This document shows positions 42,653 to 50,455 of a DNA stretch of 64,000 nt, piece by piece. Each line of letters opens with the position of its first letter. Within the stretch, counting starts at the first letter, position 1. Under the pieces are notes generated by a model. It did not search any database, was not told the DNA's origin, and worked only from the letters and a program-made list of their open reading frames with translations. This DNA comes from Mesorhizobium sp. GbtcB19. Lineage in GTDB: Bacteria > Pseudomonadota > Alphaproteobacteria > Rhizobiales > Rhizobiaceae. Made by a program: the position numbers and the translations under genes. The stretch lies in assembly GCF_019091085.1 (NCBI RefSeq), contig NZ_JAGXJY010000014.1, positions 96,021 through 160,020 on the forward strand, in the 5' to 3' direction.

Positions 42653-42808
42653 TTGCGTAATTCCGGGCGGAAAACCGCTGCGCCCTTTTCCTGGAATTTG
42701 CTCTAGAGCGTTTCACCGTTTCACGGAAACGGCGAACCGCTCTACCTCTTTGTTTTGACGCAATTCCAAACGGAAAACCGCTCACACTTTTCCTGGAATT
42801 TGCTCTAG
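42653..42808. repeat. R1 dispersed repeat, two copies in tandem
   Basis: Two consecutive direct copies of the block GCAATTCC(A/G)..CGGAAAACCGCT..CTTTTCCTGGAATTTGCTCTAG, separated by the GTTTCACGGAAACGGCGAACC block. The last CTAG provides the stop codon of the following minus-strand gene. Confidence 0.75.
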
Positions 42809-43254
42809 CCCTTCGACGGCGGGCGCTCGAAGCCTTTGCCGGTCTCGAGCAGGCTCTTCAGGCTCGCCAGCACCAGCGGCCAACCCTTGGCGACGTTGGG
42901 GATCAGGCTGTGCGGGCCGTCGGCTTCGTGGGTCACGGCGAGCTTCATCAATTCGCCGTCCGGCTCGATGGTGAAGGTGCAGCGCGTGTAGCCGTCCTCC
43001 TTCACCTCGGGCAGCCATTCGTTGCGCCACTTGATCACCAGGCGCTTGGGCGGATCGATCTCCAGGATCTCGCCGGAGTCGGCGACCCGGCCGTCGGGAA
43101 AGATCAGCTTCCAGCTCGAGCCGACCTTCCAGTCGCTCTCCTGATAGGAGCAGAGGAAGAACTGCCGGTTGAATTCCGGATCGGTCAGCGCCTGCCAAAG
43201 TTTTTCGGGCGTCGTGCGGATATAGGTGACATAGACGAAGCTGTTCTCGCTCAC
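42805..43254 (-). CDS. SRPBCC (AHSA1/activator-like) protein
   Basis: 149 residues starting at GTG. SFVYVTYIRTTPEKLWQALTDPEFNRQFF and GSSWKLIFPDGRVADSGEILEIDPPKRLVI are the standard SRPBCC start and core strands. Its GTG overlaps the stop of the ArsR gene (GTGA). The ArsR-SRPBCC pair is a very common operon type in Proteobacteria, where the regulator represses both. Ligand unknown. Confidence 0.9.
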   Translation of the reverse strand: MSENSFVYVTYIRTTPEKLWQALTDPEFNRQFFLCSYQESDWKVGSSWKLIFPDGRVADSGEILEIDPPKRLVIKWRNEWLPEVKEDGYTRCTFTIEPDGELMKLAVTHEADGPHSLIPNVAKGWPLVLASLKSLLETGKGFERPPSKG

Positions 43255-43571
43255 GGCTCTTCCCTTTCAAGGCGTTGCTTCAGGTCGCTCAATGCATTGA
43301 GCCGATGGCGCTCGAACTTGCCGATCCAGCGCTCGGCGATCTCGTTGATCGGAACCGGGTTGAGATAGTGCTCCTTCTCCCGGCCGCGGCGCATGGTGGT
43401 GACGAGGTTCGCTTCTTCGAGGATCGCCAGATGCTTGGTCACCGCCTGCCGCGTCATCTCCATGTGCTCGCAGAGCGCGTTCAGCGTCTGCCCGTTCCTG
43501 GCGTAGAGGCTGTCCAGCAGTTGCCGGCGGGTGGGGTCGGCCAAAGCGCGAAAGACAGCATCCATGCTCAT
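43251..43571 (-). CDS. ArsR-family regulator (SdpR/YczG type)
   Basis: 106 residues. DAVFRALADPTRRQLLDSLYARNGQTLNALCEHMEMTRQAVTKHLAILEEANLV is a complete winged helix-turn-helix without the metal-binding cysteines of the ArsR core, as usual for regulators paired with SRPBCC genes. The start ATG at 43571 is preferred because the next upstream ATG lies inside the operator palindrome. It probably represses its own two-gene operon. Confidence 0.92.
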   Translation of the reverse strand: MSMDAVFRALADPTRRQLLDSLYARNGQTLNALCEHMEMTRQAVTKHLAILEEANLVTTMRRGREKEHYLNPVPINEIAERWIGKFERHRLNALSDLKQRLEREEP

Positions 43572-43580
43572 GACCTTAAT

Positions 43581-43600
43581 ATGCAACCATTTGGTTGCAT
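43581..43600. promoter_or_regulatory. ArsR-family operator
   Basis: ATGCAACCA-TT-TGGTTGCAT is a perfect 9-bp inverted repeat, nine bases upstream of the ArsR start. GCAACC-type dyads are usual for autorepressed ArsR/SRPBCC operons. Confidence 0.75.
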
Positions 43601-43671
43601 GTCAAGCGGCACGACAAAATTCGACCGATCACATGCCTGTGAGCCGATCAGCACTTTTCGGCAAGGAGGGA

Positions 43672-44097
43672 TCAGCTTTTGCGACCGAACCAGAAGGCGT
43701 CGGTCATGCGTGTCATACCGATGCGCTCGTAGAAACCGACGGCGTCTGGCATCGAGATCAGGCTGATGGCGACTGATGGGCCGAGCTGGCGACGCGCCTC
43801 GTCCATCAGGCCCTTGCCGACGCCAAGCCCCTGCGCCGACGCGGATACCGCGAGGTCCGAGATGTAGCAAACCCAGGAGAAGTCGGTCATGCCGCGGGCA
43901 ATGCCGAGCAGCGGCTTGCCCTCGACATCGAGCCGTGCGGTCAGCACCAGGTTGGCGTTGTCGAGCATGGTTTGCAGCCGGGCCTCGTCGTCGACGGGCC
44001 GCACCTCGCCAAGGCCGGATTCCACCAGCACGCGGCGGAATTCGGCGACGTCGAGCGCCGGCTCGCTGGCGTAGAGGACTTTGGAAGGCACAGTCAT
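43672..44097 (-). CDS. GNAT-family N-acetyltransferase
   Basis: 141 residues. The acetyl-CoA-binding motif A is visible as YISDLAVSASAQGLGVGKGLMDEARRQLG (Q/R-x-x-G-x-G/A), and VGFYERIGMTRMTDAFWFGRK is the family C-terminal strand. The length is usual. The ATG at 44097 is preferred to a TTG three codons upstream. Substrate unknown. It is divergent from leuD. Confidence 0.88.
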   Translation of the reverse strand: MTVPSKVLYASEPALDVAEFRRVLVESGLGEVRPVDDEARLQTMLDNANLVLTARLDVEGKPLLGIARGMTDFSWVCYISDLAVSASAQGLGVGKGLMDEARRQLGPSVAISLISMPDAVGFYERIGMTRMTDAFWFGRKS

Positions 44098-44247
44098 TCC
44101 GATCAAAGTGGCGCAGTCGGCGGCGTTTTGAAAGCGATCGGTGCCGATCTTGTGTTCGATGGCCCAAACCCAACCGCCAACACCTGCCTTTCATTTGCCC
44201 GGCGCTTTGTGTAAACGATGCCCCAGCTATCAAGATAGGCAAAGACC

Positions 44248-44853
44248 ATGGACAAATTCACCAAGCTCACCGGCGTCGCCGCGCCCATGCCGATCGTCAA
44301 CATCGACACCGACATGATCATCCCGAAGGATTATCTGAAGACGATCAAGCGCACCGGGCTTGGCAGCGGCCTGTTCGCCGAGATGCGCTACAATGAAGAC
44401 GGTTCGGAGAACCCGGATTTCGTGCTCAACAAGCCGGCCTATCGCAAGGCGCAGATACTGGTCGCCGGTGACAATTTCGGCTGCGGCTCGAGCCGCGAGC
44501 ATGCGCCGTGGGCGCTGCTCGATTTCGGCGTGCGCTGCGTGATCTCGACCTCGTTCGCCGACATCTTCTACAACAACTGCTTCAAGAACGGCATCCTGCC
44601 GATCACCGTCAGCCCGGAAGACCTGGACAAGCTGATGGACGACGCCTCGCGCGGCTCCAACGCCACGCTGTCGATCGATCTCGAAGCCAAGGAAATCCGC
44701 GGGCCCGATGGCGGCGTGGTCAAGTTCGACCTCGACGATTTCAAGCGCCACTGCCTGCTCAACGGCCTCGACGATATCGGCCTGACCATGGAGAAGGCCG
44801 GCGCCATCGCTTCGTTCGAGAAGAAGAACGCCGAGCTGCGCCCCTGGGCCTGA
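44248..44853 (+). CDS. leuD: 3-isopropylmalate dehydratase small subunit
   Basis: 201 residues, the LeuD swivelling domain that with LeuC interconverts 2- and 3-isopropylmalate in leucine biosynthesis. FTKLTGVAAPMPIVNIDTDMIIPKDYL and the substrate loop NFGCGSSREHAPWAL are intact; FADIFYNNCFKNGILPI follows. LeuC is not in the window. leuB lies about 2.4 kb downstream on the same strand. Confidence 0.96.
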   Translation: MDKFTKLTGVAAPMPIVNIDTDMIIPKDYLKTIKRTGLGSGLFAEMRYNEDGSENPDFVLNKPAYRKAQILVAGDNFGCGSSREHAPWALLDFGVRCVISTSFADIFYNNCFKNGILPITVSPEDLDKLMDDASRGSNATLSIDLEAKEIRGPDGGVVKFDLDDFKRHCLLNGLDDIGLTMEKAGAIASFEKKNAELRPWA

Positions 44854-44879
44854 GCGGCCTGAAGCACCGAGACAGATAG

Positions 44880-44901
44880 ACCCGGCCGTAAACGGCCGGG
44901 T
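44880..44901 (+). terminator. hairpin after leuD
   Basis: ACCCGGCCG-TAAA-CGGCCGGGT, a perfect 9-bp stem 26 bases past the leuD stop codon. The T tract is short (TTC), so it may end transcription only in part. Confidence 0.5.
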
Positions 44902-44928
44902 TCGTGGCGGCTGAACGGAGGGACAGTC

Positions 44929-45864
44929 ATGACACGTTCGCTTCTTGCCGGTGCCTGCGCGTTGGCATGGCTGCTGATGCCGGTGGCCGGCGCGCATGCT
45001 CAGACCGATCCGGTGCTGGTGCCGGCTGACGATACGTCCAGCGCGGCCGCCAACCAGGATCCGTCGAGCACCTCCAATGCGGCGCTGGGCGACGCCGACA
45101 GCCAGGCGCCGATCCCGTTCGAGGGCGGGCAGCTCACCATCACGCAGCCGGAGCAGGACGGCGAGAAGGTGCTGTCCTATGACGGCAAGCAGCTGGCCAG
45201 CAATTACGACGTTTCCTTCGACAAGGTGGTCAAGATCGGCGACGTCAACGTGGCGCTGGTCGATGTCGGCGACGGCGGCAACCAATGCGGACCGGCCAAG
45301 GTCATCGTCTGGAAGCCGAAGGACGGCGAGATCCAGACCACGACGGTCGAGCAGGACGAATGCGGCGCGCCGCCGGCCGCCGTCTCCGACAGCGCCATCT
45401 ATTTCGTGCCCTATCTGCTGCCGGGGGAGACGCGGCCGGCACTGCAATGGTCGCCGACCGAGGGCCTGACAACGTCCGGCAATCTCACCTACACGCCTGA
45501 GCCAGGCACCGACTGGAAGGACGTCGATCCGTCGAAATTGGACAACATCATCGACGCCTTCCACAACGAGGCCGTCTACAAGGCCGGCGAGGCGCTGCTC
45601 GGCAAGGACATGCCCGACATGACGACCAGCCTGCTGGTCGGCGGCGGCACCGAAAAGACGGAGTCAGGCGCCTTCTACGCCACCGGTTGCGTGCCGCATG
45701 ACTGCGGCGGCAGTGACGGCTTCATGGCCGTCGATCCGGCCAAGCACAAGGTCTATTTCGCCCGCCGCGGCGACAATGACCAGCCGCAGGCCTGGCCACC
45801 GCTGAAGGACTGGCCGGCGGATATCAAGAAAGCCTATGACGACGCGCAGGGGTCAGGGAATTAA
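44929..45864 (+). CDS. secreted protein of unknown function
   Basis: 311 residues with a clear Sec signal peptide (MTRSLLAGACALAWLLMPVA, cleavage at AHA-QT). A Ser/Asp-rich linker follows, then a soluble domain with LTITQPEQDGEKVLSYDGKQL, DVGDGGNQCGPAKVIVW and a C-terminal CVPHDCGGSDGFMAVDPAKHKVYFARRGD. Cysteines occur in what look like pairs, fitting the periplasm. No family is recognised with certainty. Confidence 0.85.
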   Translation: MTRSLLAGACALAWLLMPVAGAHAQTDPVLVPADDTSSAAANQDPSSTSNAALGDADSQAPIPFEGGQLTITQPEQDGEKVLSYDGKQLASNYDVSFDKVVKIGDVNVALVDVGDGGNQCGPAKVIVWKPKDGEIQTTTVEQDECGAPPAAVSDSAIYFVPYLLPGETRPALQWSPTEGLTTSGNLTYTPEPGTDWKDVDPSKLDNIIDAFHNEAVYKAGEALLGKDMPDMTTSLLVGGGTEKTESGAFYATGCVPHDCGGSDGFMAVDPAKHKVYFARRGDNDQPQAWPPLKDWPADIKKAYDDAQGSGN

Positions 45865-45890
45865 ACCACTTCTGCTAGGCCGCGATCCTT

Positions 45891-46061
45891 CGCGCCCCCC
45901 TCTGTCCTGCCGGACATCTCCCCCACAAGGGGGGAGATTGGCTGTTTCGCCGCTCCGCTCGTTCGGCAACGCCGGTGATTGGCGAAAGCCGGCGCGACGT
46001 CTGATCTCCCCCCTCGTGGGGGAGATGTCCGGCAGGACAGAGGGGGGCGCTGTCCCGCCAG
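45891..46061. repeat. R3 dispersed repeat, full inverted copy b
   Basis: CCCCCCTCTGTCCTGCCGG and its reverse complement CCGGCAGGACAGAGGGGGG are about 140 bases apart, with inner CTCCCCC..GGGGGAG arms. Confidence 0.85.
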
Positions 46062-46135
46062 CGTTGCGCTGTCTGGCTCACGACCCCCGCCGCGCCGCCT
46101 GCTAAATGCAGGCCTGCAAACCCTGCGAGGCCCCC

Positions 46136-46519
46136 ATGCGAAGACTCATCTCCACAGGCTCTCCCTTCGAGAAAACCGCCGGCTATTCGCGCGCGGTGGT
46201 GCAGGGCGATTGGTGCTTCGTCTCCGGCACGACGGGCTATGACTATGCCACCATGACCATGCCGGAAACGGTCGAAGCGCAGACGCGCAATTGCCTTGCC
46301 ACCATTGCCAAGGCGCTGGCCGATGGCGGCTTCGACATGGCCGATGTGGTGCGGGCGCATTACTACGTCACCGATCGGGCTTTCGTGGACGTGGTGTTCC
46401 CGATCCTCGGCGAGACGTTCGGCGATATCCGCCCGGCGGCGACGATGATCGTGTGCCAGCTCAACAAGCCGGAGATGAAGATCGAGATCGAGGTGACGGC
46501 GCTCAGGCGCGCGGCCTGA
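46136..46519 (+). CDS. RidA/YjgF-family protein
   Basis: 127 residues. FEKTAGYSRAVVQGDWCFVSGTTGYD, NCLATIAKALADGGFDMADVVRAHYYVTD and RPAATMIVCQLNKPEMKIEIEVTAL are the ordered Rid-family blocks. RidA-type proteins hydrolyse reactive enamine/imine intermediates; the arginine of the active site is present in RPAATM. The ATG at 46136 has GAGG upstream and gives the usual length. Confidence 0.9.
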   Translation: MRRLISTGSPFEKTAGYSRAVVQGDWCFVSGTTGYDYATMTMPETVEAQTRNCLATIAKALADGGFDMADVVRAHYYVTDRAFVDVVFPILGETFGDIRPAATMIVCQLNKPEMKIEIEVTALRRAA

Positions 46520-46565
46520 TGCCCGTCGCCCGAAGCGCTCGGCTACGGCAGGCAAGGATCGGTCC

Positions 46566-46919
46566 ATGGTGAAGGTCAGGCGCATCGTCGCCAATATCGA
46601 AACCCCGGACGCTGCTGCCGCGAAGCTTTTCTACCGGGATGTGCTTGGCCTCGATGTCCTCATGGATCAGGGCTGGATCGCCACCTATGGCTCCGATGAA
46701 AGCATGCAGGTGCAGATCAGCTTCATGGCGCAAGGCGGCTCCGGCACGCCGGTGCCGGACCTTTCGATCGAGGTCGACGACGTCGATAAGGCGCTCGATG
46801 CGATGAAGGCCGCCGGCTTCGCCATCGAATACGGCCCCGCCGACGAGCCCTGGGGCGTGCGGCGCTTCTATGCGCGCGACCCGTTTGGGCGGCTGGTGAA
46901 TATTCTTTCGCATAGGTAG
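46566..46919 (+). CDS. VOC-family (glyoxalase/bleomycin-resistance-like) protein
   Basis: 117 residues, one vicinal-oxygen-chelate domain made of two beta-alpha-beta-beta-beta units: VRRIVANIETPDAAAAKLFYRDVLGLDV and DLSIEVDDVDKALDAMKAAGFAIEYGP, ending with RRFYARDPFGRLVNIL. Metal-binding positions expected from glyoxalase I are only partly kept, so the function is open. It follows the RidA gene by 46 bases and may share its transcript. Confidence 0.9.
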   Translation: MVKVRRIVANIETPDAAAAKLFYRDVLGLDVLMDQGWIATYGSDESMQVQISFMAQGGSGTPVPDLSIEVDDVDKALDAMKAAGFAIEYGPADEPWGVRRFYARDPFGRLVNILSHR

Positions 46920-46942
46920 GCGTGTTGCCGATCTCCTTAGAG

Positions 46943-47115
46943 ACGCTGGCGGGACAGCACCCCCCTCTGTCCTGCCGGACATCTCCCCCGCAAGGGGGGA
47001 GATTGGCTGCTTCAGCGCCTCGCCCTTTCTGCAACGTTAAGAGATTGGCGAAAGCCGTCGCGACATCGATCTCCCCCCCTTGCGGGGGAGATGGCCGGCA
47101 GGCCAGAGGGGGGTG
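46943..47115. repeat. R3 dispersed repeat, full inverted copy c
   Basis: GCTGGCGGGACAGCACCCCC opens the copy; the right arm is GGGGGAGATGGCCGGCAGGCC, then AGAGGGGGG. It fills the gap between the VOC gene and leuB. Confidence 0.85.
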
Positions 47116-47203
47116 TGAAGGATCTCGGCGCCCGTCCTCTTGCGCCGCAACCACTTGGCGTTTAGCAAGGCGCCGGTTCAATTCTCTCACCGGACGGTTC
47201 TCC

Positions 47204-48307
47204 ATGGCTTCGAAAAATCTCTTCCTGCTCGCCGGCGACGGCATCGGCCCCGAGGCGATGGCCGAGGTGAAGAAGCTGATCGCGGCCATGAACGACAAGC
47301 TCGGCAGCGGCTTTGCCACCGATGAGGGCCTGGTCGGCGGCTGCGCTTACGATGCGCATGGCGCGGCGATCTCCGATGCCGACATGGCGAAGGCGATGGC
47401 GGCGGACGCGGTGCTGTTCGGCGCCGTCGGCGGGCCGAAATGGGACAAGGTGCCTTACGAAGTGCGGCCCGAAGCCGGGCTGCTGCGCCTGCGCAAGGAC
47501 ATGGAGCTGTTCGCCAATCTCAGGCCCGCGATCTGCTACCCGGCCTTGGCTGCATCCTCCTCGCTCAAGCAGGACGTGGTCGAGGGCCTCGACATTTTGA
47601 TCGTGCGCGAGCTGACCGGCGGCGTCTATTTCGGCGAACCGAAGCAGATCATCGATCTCGGCAACGGCCAGAAGCGCGGCATCGACACCCAGGTCTACGA
47701 CACGTTCGAGATCGAGCGCATCTCGGGCGTCGCCTTCGAGCTGGCGCGGACGCGCAAGAATCATGTCACCTCGATGGAAAAGCGCAACGTCATGAAGTCG
47801 GGCGTGTTGTGGAACGAGGTGGTCAGCCAGACGCATCAGGCGAAATACGCCGACGTCAAGCTCGACCATATGCTGGCCGATGCCGGCGGCATGCAGCTGG
47901 TGCGCTGGCCAAAGCAGTTCGACGTCATCGTCACCGACAATCTGTTCGGCGACATGCTGTCCGACATCGCCGCCATGCTGACCGGCTCGATCGGCATGCT
48001 GCCGTCGGCCTCGCTCGGCGCGCCGGACGTCAAGACCAAGAAGCGCAAGGCGCTTTACGAGCCGGTGCACGGTTCGGCGCCCGACATCGCCGGCAAAGGC
48101 ATCGCCAATCCGATCGCGATGATCGCCTCCTTCGCCATGTGCCTGCGCTATTCCTTCGGCATGGTGGCCGAGGCCGACAGGCTCGAAGCGGCCATCGCCG
48201 CCGTGCTCGACGACGGCCTGCGCACCAAGGACATTTTGTCCGACGGCATGAAGGAAGTCGGCACCGTCGAGATGGGCGACGCCATCATCGCCAAATTCCT
48301 TGGCTGA
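47204..48307 (+). CDS. leuB: 3-isopropylmalate dehydrogenase
   Basis: 367 residues. NLFLLAGDGIGPEAMAEVKKL at the start, LLRLRKDMELFANLRPA for substrate binding, DNLFGDMLSDIAAMLTGSIGMLPSASLG for the metal and NAD site, and EPVHGSAPDIAGKGIANPIAMI complete the enzyme. It oxidises and decarboxylates 3-isopropylmalate in leucine synthesis. The ATG at 47204 is the family start; the open frame upstream is the R3 repeat. Confidence 0.97.
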   Translation: MASKNLFLLAGDGIGPEAMAEVKKLIAAMNDKLGSGFATDEGLVGGCAYDAHGAAISDADMAKAMAADAVLFGAVGGPKWDKVPYEVRPEAGLLRLRKDMELFANLRPAICYPALAASSSLKQDVVEGLDILIVRELTGGVYFGEPKQIIDLGNGQKRGIDTQVYDTFEIERISGVAFELARTRKNHVTSMEKRNVMKSGVLWNEVVSQTHQAKYADVKLDHMLADAGGMQLVRWPKQFDVIVTDNLFGDMLSDIAAMLTGSIGMLPSASLGAPDVKTKKRKALYEPVHGSAPDIAGKGIANPIAMIASFAMCLRYSFGMVAEADRLEAAIAAVLDDGLRTKDILSDGMKEVGTVEMGDAIIAKFLG

Positions 48308-48797
48308 CCCCGGAGCCGTCGACGTTCGCTGGGCGAGGGTCGACGATGCCGAAGCGCTCGCCACCGTGCTTTGCGCGATGGCGGCGCATTACCGGCAAGC
48401 GCCGCTCGATCATGGCCGGGCGGCGGCCACGGCGCGACAATGGCTGAGCGACGAGAGCCCGGCCTATCCGCATTTCGCCTTGGCCTTCGCGGATGGCGCG
48501 GTCGCCGGCCTCGCCTCGGTGGCTATAGCGCATCCAGGCATCGATCTCGAAAGGCTGATGTTCCTGAAGGATCTGTTCGTGCGCGACAGCGCCCGCGACA
48601 TGGGCGTTGGCCGCGCTCTGGTCGGCTTTCTCGCCGGTTATTGCCTCGCCAAAGGCATCGGCCGCATCGATCTGACCGCCGAAGACTGGAACGAAAGCGC
48701 GCTGCGCTTCTACGACCGGCTCGGTGCCGAGCGCCACGGCCAGAAGATTTTTCTTAGGCTGTCGGGTACGGCGCTGAAGGCGGCCGCTAAAACCTGA
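48300..48797 (+). CDS. GNAT-family N-acetyltransferase
   Basis: 165 residues starting at TTG, overlapping the leuB stop by eight bases. Motif A is LFVRDSARDMGVGRALVGFLAGY, followed by IGRIDLTAEDWNESALRFYDRLGAE. The arrangement suggests coupling to leuB translation. Substrate unknown. Its 3' end overlaps the convergent CSD/DUF805 gene by 11 bases. Confidence 0.85.
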   Translation: MADPGAVDVRWARVDDAEALATVLCAMAAHYRQAPLDHGRAAATARQWLSDESPAYPHFALAFADGAVAGLASVAIAHPGIDLERLMFLKDLFVRDSARDMGVGRALVGFLAGYCLAKGIGRIDLTAEDWNESALRFYDRLGAERHGQKIFLRLSGTALKAAAKT

Positions 48798-49446
48798 CGC
48801 CCGCCGGCAATGGCCCCCACCTGTTCTCGCCGAATTGTGAGGGAAGAAGTCCAAAGACGAGAATGGCCACGGGCCCCAGGGCCGGAATGTAGCAAAGCAG
48901 GACAAGCCAGCCGGTCAGGCCGATGTCATGCAGGCGCCGCACTACGACCGCGATCGACGGCAGGATAGCCGCCAACACAAAAAGCAGGGCAGGAATGTAC
49001 CCGATCGATGTCCTTGGCCCGTCATCGAAACCGCTTATCGCCAGGTTGAGGAGAGCGCCGAAGCCGAACAGCGCGACAAGCAGGACGTAGAGCCAGAGGT
49101 GGAATGCCCAAAACTCCTTGCGACGGGCCCGGCCGGTGAAATTGCGGTAGTCGTCTCCCAGCGCTCGCAGGAAATAGGCCCACAGTCCCAAGGATGTAGC
49201 GGAACGGTTTTCGATGGCGCGGCCGCCCGCCGGCTGCGGAATGCCGTGCGGCGGCGCTGCGGCTGATTTCGTGGCCACGATATCATGCGCCGTCCCGTCA
49301 TCCGGCGTGAACTCGACTGGCATGCCTTTGGTCGGAGACATGCCCTGGGTCAGGTCACTTTGGCCGAAGATGTAACGCTTGCCGTCGATCCCGTCGATGT
49401 AGCCGTAGTCGTGATCCTCATCATAGTGAAAGACTGTCCCGCGCAT
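48787..49446 (-). CDS. cold-shock-like domain fused to DUF805 membrane domain (copy 1)
   Basis: 219 residues. The N-terminal about 65 residues (MRGTVFHYDEDHDYGYIDGIDGKRYIFGQSDL) resemble a cold-shock/S1-like OB fold: G-x-V-x-x-Y and G-Y-I-x-G-x-D replace the usual KGFGFI motif. A linker follows, and from about 105 a DUF805 domain with four hydrophobic segments (FTGRARRKEFWAFHLWLYVLLV, VVVRRLHDIGLTGWL). The following gene upstream encodes a paralogue in the same direction. DUF805 function is unknown. Confidence 0.88.
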   Translation of the reverse strand: MRGTVFHYDEDHDYGYIDGIDGKRYIFGQSDLTQGMSPTKGMPVEFTPDDGTAHDIVATKSAAAPPHGIPQPAGGRAIENRSATSLGLWAYFLRALGDDYRNFTGRARRKEFWAFHLWLYVLLVALFGFGALLNLAISGFDDGPRTSIGYIPALLFVLAAILPSIAVVVRRLHDIGLTGWLVLLCYIPALGPVAILVFGLLPSQFGENRWGPLPAGVRF

Positions 49447-49516
49447 TGCTTCCCCCTTCGCGTCGCAGCGGAAATCTATCTAAAGTTGTAGGAGTTTGCA
49501 ATATGCACGGATAGCG

Positions 49517-50212
49517 CTAGAGCCTGACCCCTACGGGCACCGGCCCCCACTTGTTTCCGCCGACCTGGCTCGGAATCAGGCCGAACACCAGGATGGCAAG
49601 CGCGCCGATATAGGGCAGGAAGCACAGGATCGCGAGCCAGCCGGTCAAGCCGACATCGTGCAGCCGGCGCACCAGCAGCGAAATCCAGGGCAAGATGGTG
49701 AGAACGGCATAGAGCCCGAAGAGGCTCAACGAGACGATCGGCAGCCCGCTGCCGCCTTCGAAGTCGTCGGTCGACAGATCGAAGGAGAGCCCGATCGCGA
49801 CGAGGACGGCAAGGCCGATCGGCCAGAACAGGCAGAAGCTCCAGAACTCCTTGCGCCGCGCGCGCCCGGTGAAGTTCACGTAATTCGCCGTCAGGTCGCG
49901 CCAGAAATAGCTCCATACGGCGGTGGATTCGGCATCATTCTCGGCGTCACGGCCGAAATGCGCCAGCGCCGCGCCCGGCAGCGGACGCGCAGCCGTTGCG
50001 GCCACATTGTCCACCGGATCGCCGGCGCGGGCCCGGACCGACAAGATGTTGCCGGCGCGATCGCCGTTCGGCTGGAACTCGACCGCGGCGCCTTTGGCCA
50101 GCGCCATGTCACGGCGCAGGTCCTCGCGTCCGAAGACGTAGCGCTTGCCGTCGGCGCCGCTGATGAAGCCGAAGCCATGCTCCCTGTCATAGTGAAGAAT
50201 CTCGCCGCGCAT
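49517..50212 (-). CDS. cold-shock-like domain fused to DUF805 membrane domain (copy 2)
   Basis: 231 residues, the same layout as the neighbouring copy. MRGEILHYDREHGFGFISGADGKRYVFGREDLRRDM is closer to a classical cold-shock domain (GFGFI is present). The linker is longer, and the DUF805 domain starts near residue 110 (NFTGRARRKEFWSFCLFW, LVRRLHDVGLTGWLAILCF). The two genes lie 70 bases apart and arose by duplication; the N-terminal part has drifted more than the membrane part. Confidence 0.88.
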   Translation of the reverse strand: MRGEILHYDREHGFGFISGADGKRYVFGREDLRRDMALAKGAAVEFQPNGDRAGNILSVRARAGDPVDNVAATAARPLPGAALAHFGRDAENDAESTAVWSYFWRDLTANYVNFTGRARRKEFWSFCLFWPIGLAVLVAIGLSFDLSTDDFEGGSGLPIVSLSLFGLYAVLTILPWISLLVRRLHDVGLTGWLAILCFLPYIGALAILVFGLIPSQVGGNKWGPVPVGVRL

Positions 50213-50305
50213 GTCGTGCCCCGCGTCGCGCTGCTGTCACATTGTTGGAAGTCCACGCGGACCGCAAGAGGCATGCGATGAAGCGCGACCGGCAGCCACC
50301 ACGCT

Positions 50306-50373
50306 GTCGTCATCCTCGGGTCTACGCGTCCGCTGCGCTCCCGCTCCGCCCGTGGATGACGAAGTTCGGATGC
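50306..50373. repeat. R4 dispersed repeat, single copy
   Basis: GTCATCCTCGGGTCTACGCG, then GCTCCGCCCGTGGATGACGAAG; the outer GTCATCC/GGATGAC bases pair. Very similar to the copy near 61.75 kb. Confidence 0.75.
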
Positions 50374-50455
50374 TTCGGTCAATCTCGAAGGTCGCAATTT
50401 GCTGCCGAAGGAGGTGCAATGTCCCCGCGGGTCAGCTGCCAACTTTAATTGCGAG

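Noticed and set aside
44230..45564. A 444-codon minus-strand frame opposite leuD and the secreted protein
   Set aside because: leuD and the signal peptide of the next gene are certain on the plus strand; the antisense frame is a composition effect.
45891..47115. The two R3 copies flanking the RidA and VOC genes considered as ends of a mobile element
   Set aside because: No transposase or target-site duplication is seen, and single R3 copies lie at unrelated places, so the flanking is best explained by chance insertion in adjacent gaps.
47162..48364. A 400-codon minus-strand frame opposite leuB
   Set aside because: leuB is unambiguous; the antisense frame has no domain or start signal.
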